A DNA stretch of 22,897 nt from SCTD01 sp036675425. Lineage in GTDB: Bacteria; Actinomycetota; Actinomycetes; Mycobacteriales; SCTD01. Position numbers and translations under genes: made by a program. The stretch spans positions 1 to 22,897 of the forward strand of contig JAKFFB010000203.1 in assembly GCA_036675425.1 (NCBI GenBank), read 5' to 3'. This document shows, one piece after another, positions 20,034 through 22,897 of the stretch; positions within the stretch are counted from its first letter, which is position 1, and every line of letters starts with the position of its first letter. The notes under the pieces were generated by a model. That model searched no databases. It saw nothing but the letters and a program-made list of their open reading frames with translations, and had not been told where the DNA came from.

Positions 20034-21172
20034 CGGTACTGCTTGGCGATGCCGAGCACCTTCTGGACGTACCAGTCGGCGTGGTTGTAGGCGAAGATCG
20101 CGTCGTACAGCCCCTCGGGGCCGCGGTTGGCGCCGAACCGGCAGAGGTAGCCCGCGGCCGAGGGCACCGCGTCGTACGGGCTCATGATGTCGGCCTTGCC
20201 GTCACCGTCGCCGTCGAGGCCGTACGCCTCCCAGGTCGACGGCAGGAACTGCATCGGGCCGAGGGCGCCGGCGCTGGACGGGCCGAGGTGCTTGCCGTGC
20301 GCGCTCTCCACCTGGCCGATGGCGGCGAGGACGGTCCAGGACAGCCCCGGGCAGTAGCGGGCCGAGTCGATGTAGAGCTCGCGATAGGTCGAGGGGCGGC
20401 CCGAGCGGGGCGCGACGACCTCCGGTCGCAGCACCTCGACCACGGCGTCGGCGCCGAGCACGGAGCTGACGGCCTTGCGCAGCGCGCCGATCTTGCGGTC
20501 CGGCGCGCTGATGACGAGGGCGCTGTCGGCGACGACGCCGAGCTGCTGCGCGACGGCGCGGGTGGACACCAGCTCGACACCGGGCAGGCCGTACGACGCG
20601 ACAGCGCCGATGCGGACGTCGAGGTCGCGGTGGCCGTCGACCGTCACCGTGCCGCCGAGCGGGAGGTTGCGGGCCTTCGCGAGGCCGTGGGTGGGAGCCA
20701 GCTCGCCACGGGCGACGGCCTGCCAGAGCGGGTCGGAGGACGCCGTCTCCTTCGGCGTGAAGCCGCGGAACTGCGAGGGGTCGACGCCGAGGATGCGGGC
20801 GGACCTCCCGCCGACCCGGACGCTGCCGGAGTCGACGACCGTGACGGCCTCGACCTTGCGGACCGCCTTCACCGCGGCGATCTGCGCGGGGGTCAGCGGG
20901 CGGCGGACGGTGACGAGCAGGTCGGGGACGCGCAGGCCGGTGAGCGGTGCGACCTTCGGAGCGGGGGCGGGCGCGGCGGCGCGGCTGCGGTCCGCAGCCT
21001 CCGCGAGCGGCTCGGCGGGCAGCTGCTCCAGCGGCGAGGGGAGGACGGCGCTCTCGGCCGCCGTGCGGGCGGTCGTCTCGGGCGTGCGGGCGGCGAGACC
21101 GGCCACGGCGACCCCTGCGAGCAGGGTGGCCGCGACGACGGTGCCGACGACGGACGGGCGAGCGACTCGCAC
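20030..21172 (-). CDS. Secreted lytic transglycosylase with extra N-terminal domain
   Basis: A 380-residue exported murein hydrolase that would cleave the MurNAc-GlcNAc bond of peptidoglycan. It has a signal peptide or anchor (~8-28), an Ala/Pro-rich linker (~30-75), a central domain (~78-255) of alternating beta strands and helices, and a C-terminal transglycosylase domain (~265-380) with catalytic Glu289 in IGQVESAHGKHLG, then AGALGPMQFLPSTWEAYG (301-318) and AIFAYNHADWYVQ. GLDGDGDGKADIMSPYDA inserts an Asp-rich, possibly Ca2+-binding loop, as in MltB-type/GH23-like actinobacterial enzymes. The GTG at 21172 is preferred over an ATG at 21244: it is preceded by GGCAGG, gives a compact signal peptide, and avoids overlap with the divergent AtuA-family gene. 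Confidence 0.9.
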   Translation of the reverse strand: MRVARPSVVGTVVAATLLAGVAVAGLAARTPETTARTAAESAVLPSPLEQLPAEPLAEAADRSRAAAPAPAPKVAPLTGLRVPDLLVTVRRPLTPAQIAAVKAVRKVEAVTVVDSGSVRVGGRSARILGVDPSQFRGFTPKETASSDPLWQAVARGELAPTHGLAKARNLPLGGTVTVDGHRDLDVRIGAVASYGLPGVELVSTRAVAQQLGVVADSALVISAPDRKIGALRKAVSSVLGADAVVEVLRPEVVAPRSGRPSTYRELYIDSARYCPGLSWTVLAAIGQVESAHGKHLGPSSAGALGPMQFLPSTWEAYGLDGDGDGKADIMSPYDAVPSAAGYLCRFGANRGPEGLYDAIFAYNHADWYVQKVLGIAKQYR

Positions 21173-21191
21173 GGAACCTGCCTCTCCTGCG

Positions 21192-21211
21192 GCACCGCCC
21201 GGGGACGGTGC
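21192..21211. promoter_or_regulatory. Inverted repeat in the transglycosylase/AtuA divergent region
   Basis: GCACCG (21192-21197) and CGGTGC (21206-21211) form a perfect 6-bp inverted repeat around an 8-nt spacer, 13 nt before the GTG of the AtuA-family gene in a gap of only 52 bp. It could be an operator or a leader hairpin. The arms are short and GC-rich, so chance is a real possibility. Confidence 0.25.
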
Positions 21212-21224
21212 GACGATCCTGCGC

Positions 21225-22897
21225 GTGACGGACGTCCTGCGCATCGCGAACTGCTCCGGCTTCTACGGCGACCGGTCGAGCGCTCTCTCTGAGGTGCTCA
21301 ACGACGGACCCGTGGACGTGGTCACGGGTGACTACCTGGCTGAGCTGACGATGCTCATCCTGTTCCGCTCCCGGGCGAAGGACCCTGCCCGCGGATGGGC
21401 GACGTCATTCCTGCGCCAGCTCGAGCCCGTGCTCGGCACCGTGGCCGACCGTGGCACCAGGGTAGTCGTGAACGCTGGAGGGCTCTCCCCTGCCGCCTGC
21501 GCCGCTGCTGTGCGTGACCTCGCGACCACGCTCGGCCTCGACGTCCCGGTGGCCCACGTGGAGGGCGACGACCTGCTCCCCCGCGTCGGCGAGCTCGACC
21601 TGCCGAACCTCGACACCGGTGCTCCGCTGGGCGACCGCACCCCGCTGACCGCCAACGCCTACCTGGGCGCGTGGGGCATCGCCTCGGCGCTGCAGGCAGG
21701 GGCGCAGGTCGTGGTCACCGGCCGCGTGACCGACGCCTCGCTGGTGGTCGGGCCGGCCGCCGCGCACTTCGGCTGGGCGCGGGACGACTGGGACCGGCTG
21801 GCCGGCGCCGTCGCGGTGGGCCACGTGCTGGAGTGCGGCACCCAGGCGACCGGCGGCAACTACAGCTTCGTCCGCGACGAGGTGGCCCAGCCGATCCACA
21901 TGGGCTTCCCCGTCGCCGAGGTGGCCGCGGACGGCTCGGCGGTCATCACCAAGCACCCCGGCACAGGGGGCGCCGTCACCGTCGGGACCGTCACCGCCCA
22001 GCTGCTCTACGAGATCGGCGGGCCGCTCTACGCGGGTCCCGACGTCGTCACCGACTTCTCGTCGATCGCGCTCGCCCAGGAGGGGCCGGACCGGGTGCGG
22101 GTCTCCGGGGTGCGCGGCCTGCCCCCGAGCGGCCGGCTCAAGGTCTGCCTCAACATGCTCGGCGGCTTCCGCAACACGATGTCGTTCGTGCTGACCGGTC
22201 TCGACGTCGACGCCAAGGCAGAGCTCGCCCTGGCGGGCCTTCGCGACGCCTACCCGCACCCCTTCGAGCACCGGCTGGTCCGGCTGGACCGGGAGGACGC
22301 GCCCACCAACGAGCAGGCCGCCGCGCTGCTGCGGGTCTTCGTGCGGGGCGACGACCCGAAGGTCCTCGGACGGGCCTTCTCCGGAGCAGCGGTCGAGCTC
22401 GCGCTCGCCAGCTACCCGGGCTGCACGCTGACCTCCCAGCCGGGCGAGGCCTCCCCGTACGGCGTCTACTGGCCGGCGCTGGTCGACGCCGCCGAGGTGG
22501 AGCACGTCGTGGTGCACCCCGACGGCCGCCGCGAGGTCATCCCCCACACGCCGGGCGGATCGAGCCCGACACCACCGGAGCGCCGCTTCTCCCCGCCGAT
22601 CGGCGGCAGCACGGTCCGCGCACCGCTGGGGCGGGTCGTCGGGGCGCGATCGGGCGACAAGGGCGGCAACGCCAACGTGGGCTTCTGGGCGCGTACGGAC
22701 GAGGCGGCCGCCTGGCTGCTCGGCTGGCTGGACGAGAAGCAGTTCCGGACGCTGCTGCCCGAGGCGGACGGCCTGCGCGTCGACCTGCACCCGCTGCCGA
22801 ACCTGCGGGCCGTCAACGTCGTGGTGCACGGCCTGCTCGGCGAGGGCGTCGCGAGCAGCACCCGCTTCGACCCGCAGGCCAAGGGCCTCGGGGAGTA
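21225..22897 (+). CDS. AtuA-family (DUF1446) protein, runs off window end
   Basis: An open frame of 557 codons plus two bases (TA) reaches the right edge, so the extreme C-terminus is missing or ends exactly there. The product opens TDVLRIANCSGFYGDRSSAL and matches the acyclic terpene utilisation AtuA / DUF1446 family: DYLAELTMLILFR (~40-53), VVVNAGGL, AYLGAWGIASALQAGAQVVV, TGRVTDASLVVGPAAAHFGW, ECGTQATGGNYS, and a C-terminal ARSGDKGGNANVGFWAR segment. AtuA is needed for citronellol/geraniol catabolism in Pseudomonas, but its biochemical role is unsettled; actinobacterial relatives are often beside acyl-CoA carboxylase and dehydrogenase genes, which would lie beyond this window. The GTG at 21225 is the first plausible in-frame start and has no good Shine-Dalgarno sequence. 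It is divergent from the lytic transglycosylase gene. Confidence 0.88.
   Translation, partial: MTDVLRIANCSGFYGDRSSALSEVLNDGPVDVVTGDYLAELTMLILFRSRAKDPARGWATSFLRQLEPVLGTVADRGTRVVVNAGGLSPAACAAAVRDLATTLGLDVPVAHVEGDDLLPRVGELDLPNLDTGAPLGDRTPLTANAYLGAWGIASALQAGAQVVVTGRVTDASLVVGPAAAHFGWARDDWDRLAGAVAVGHVLECGTQATGGNYSFVRDEVAQPIHMGFPVAEVAADGSAVITKHPGTGGAVTVGTVTAQLLYEIGGPLYAGPDVVTDFSSIALAQEGPDRVRVSGVRGLPPSGRLKVCLNMLGGFRNTMSFVLTGLDVDAKAELALAGLRDAYPHPFEHRLVRLDREDAPTNEQAAALLRVFVRGDDPKVLGRAFSGAAVELALASYPGCTLTSQPGEASPYGVYWPALVDAAEVEHVVVHPDGRREVIPHTPGGSSPTPPERRFSPPIGGSTVRAPLGRVVGARSGDKGGNANVGFWARTDEAAAWLLGWLDEKQFRTLLPEADGLRVDLHPLPNLRAVNVVVHGLLGEGVASSTRFDPQAKGLGE

Noticed and set aside
1..22897. Mobile element, CRISPR, prophage or defence island
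   Set aside because: No transposase, integrase, direct-repeat array, tRNA-adjacent repeat or nuclease/effector gene is visible, and base composition is uniform throughout.

Overview
This 22.9 kb window is a very GC-rich, gene-dense chromosomal segment from an actinobacterium. High G/C at third codon positions, many GTG starts, 4-nt stop/start overlaps, apparently leaderless genes, a DUF4193 zinc-ribbon protein and a GlgC/GlgM pair with mycobacterial-type architecture all point there. A Nocardioides-like member of the Nocardioidaceae fits the protein sequences best, but that is an inference from general similarity. I see no tRNA, rRNA, CRISPR array, insertion sequence, integrase, phage gene or att-like repeat. 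Twenty-four coding regions are supported; both end genes are cut by the window edges.

Layout. (1) 1-818, minus: a DUF4193 zinc-ribbon protein followed 4 nt later by an uncharacterised protein that leaves the window. (2) 985-4738: a divergon. On the minus strand lie an acyl-CoA dehydrogenase, a TetR regulator (4-nt overlap) and a secreted PHB-depolymerase-like esterase; on the plus strand lies an alpha/beta hydrolase. The 129-bp gap between them carries two copies of a 17-bp palindrome, TGTTACC-N3-GGTAACA, placed on two back-to-back promoters. (3) 4904-7941: glycogen/glucan synthesis, with glgC (minus, overlapping a DUF3105 lipoprotein gene) divergent from glgA/glgM (plus) across only 30 bp. 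(4) 8026-11687: a secreted FG-GAP/VCBS repeat protein, then on the minus strand an inositol-monophosphatase family enzyme overlapping an SGNH/GDSL lipoprotein. (5) 11791-14901: a plus-strand operon of two dissimilar acyl-CoA dehydrogenase subunits and a short-chain dehydrogenase, resembling the heteromeric FadE pairs of mycobacterial sterol side-chain degradation, closed by a 17-bp-stem hairpin. (6) 14956-16504, minus: a lactate 2-monooxygenase-like flavoenzyme, a 70-aa membrane protein and a very small secreted peptide. (7) 16535-20033, plus: a DUF1330 protein overlapping a quinone-oxidoreductase-like gene, a secreted alpha/beta hydrolase and a patatin-like phospholipase. (8) 20030-22897: a lytic transglycosylase (minus, tail-overlapping the patatin gene) and a divergent AtuA-family gene that runs off the end.

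Functionally the window is weighted toward acyl-CoA and lipid/ester metabolism (three acyl-CoA dehydrogenases, three alpha/beta hydrolases, one SGNH hydrolase, one patatin, an SDR, an AtuA-family protein), with an ADP-glucose/glucan module between. I found no clear defence, mobile or biosynthetic system. The most unusual material is regulatory: the twin-operator divergon at 3.7-3.8 kb and the symmetric, probably leaderless glg promoter at 6.78 kb. The catalytic-residue swap in the paired dehydrogenases and the 51-aa secreted peptide come next.
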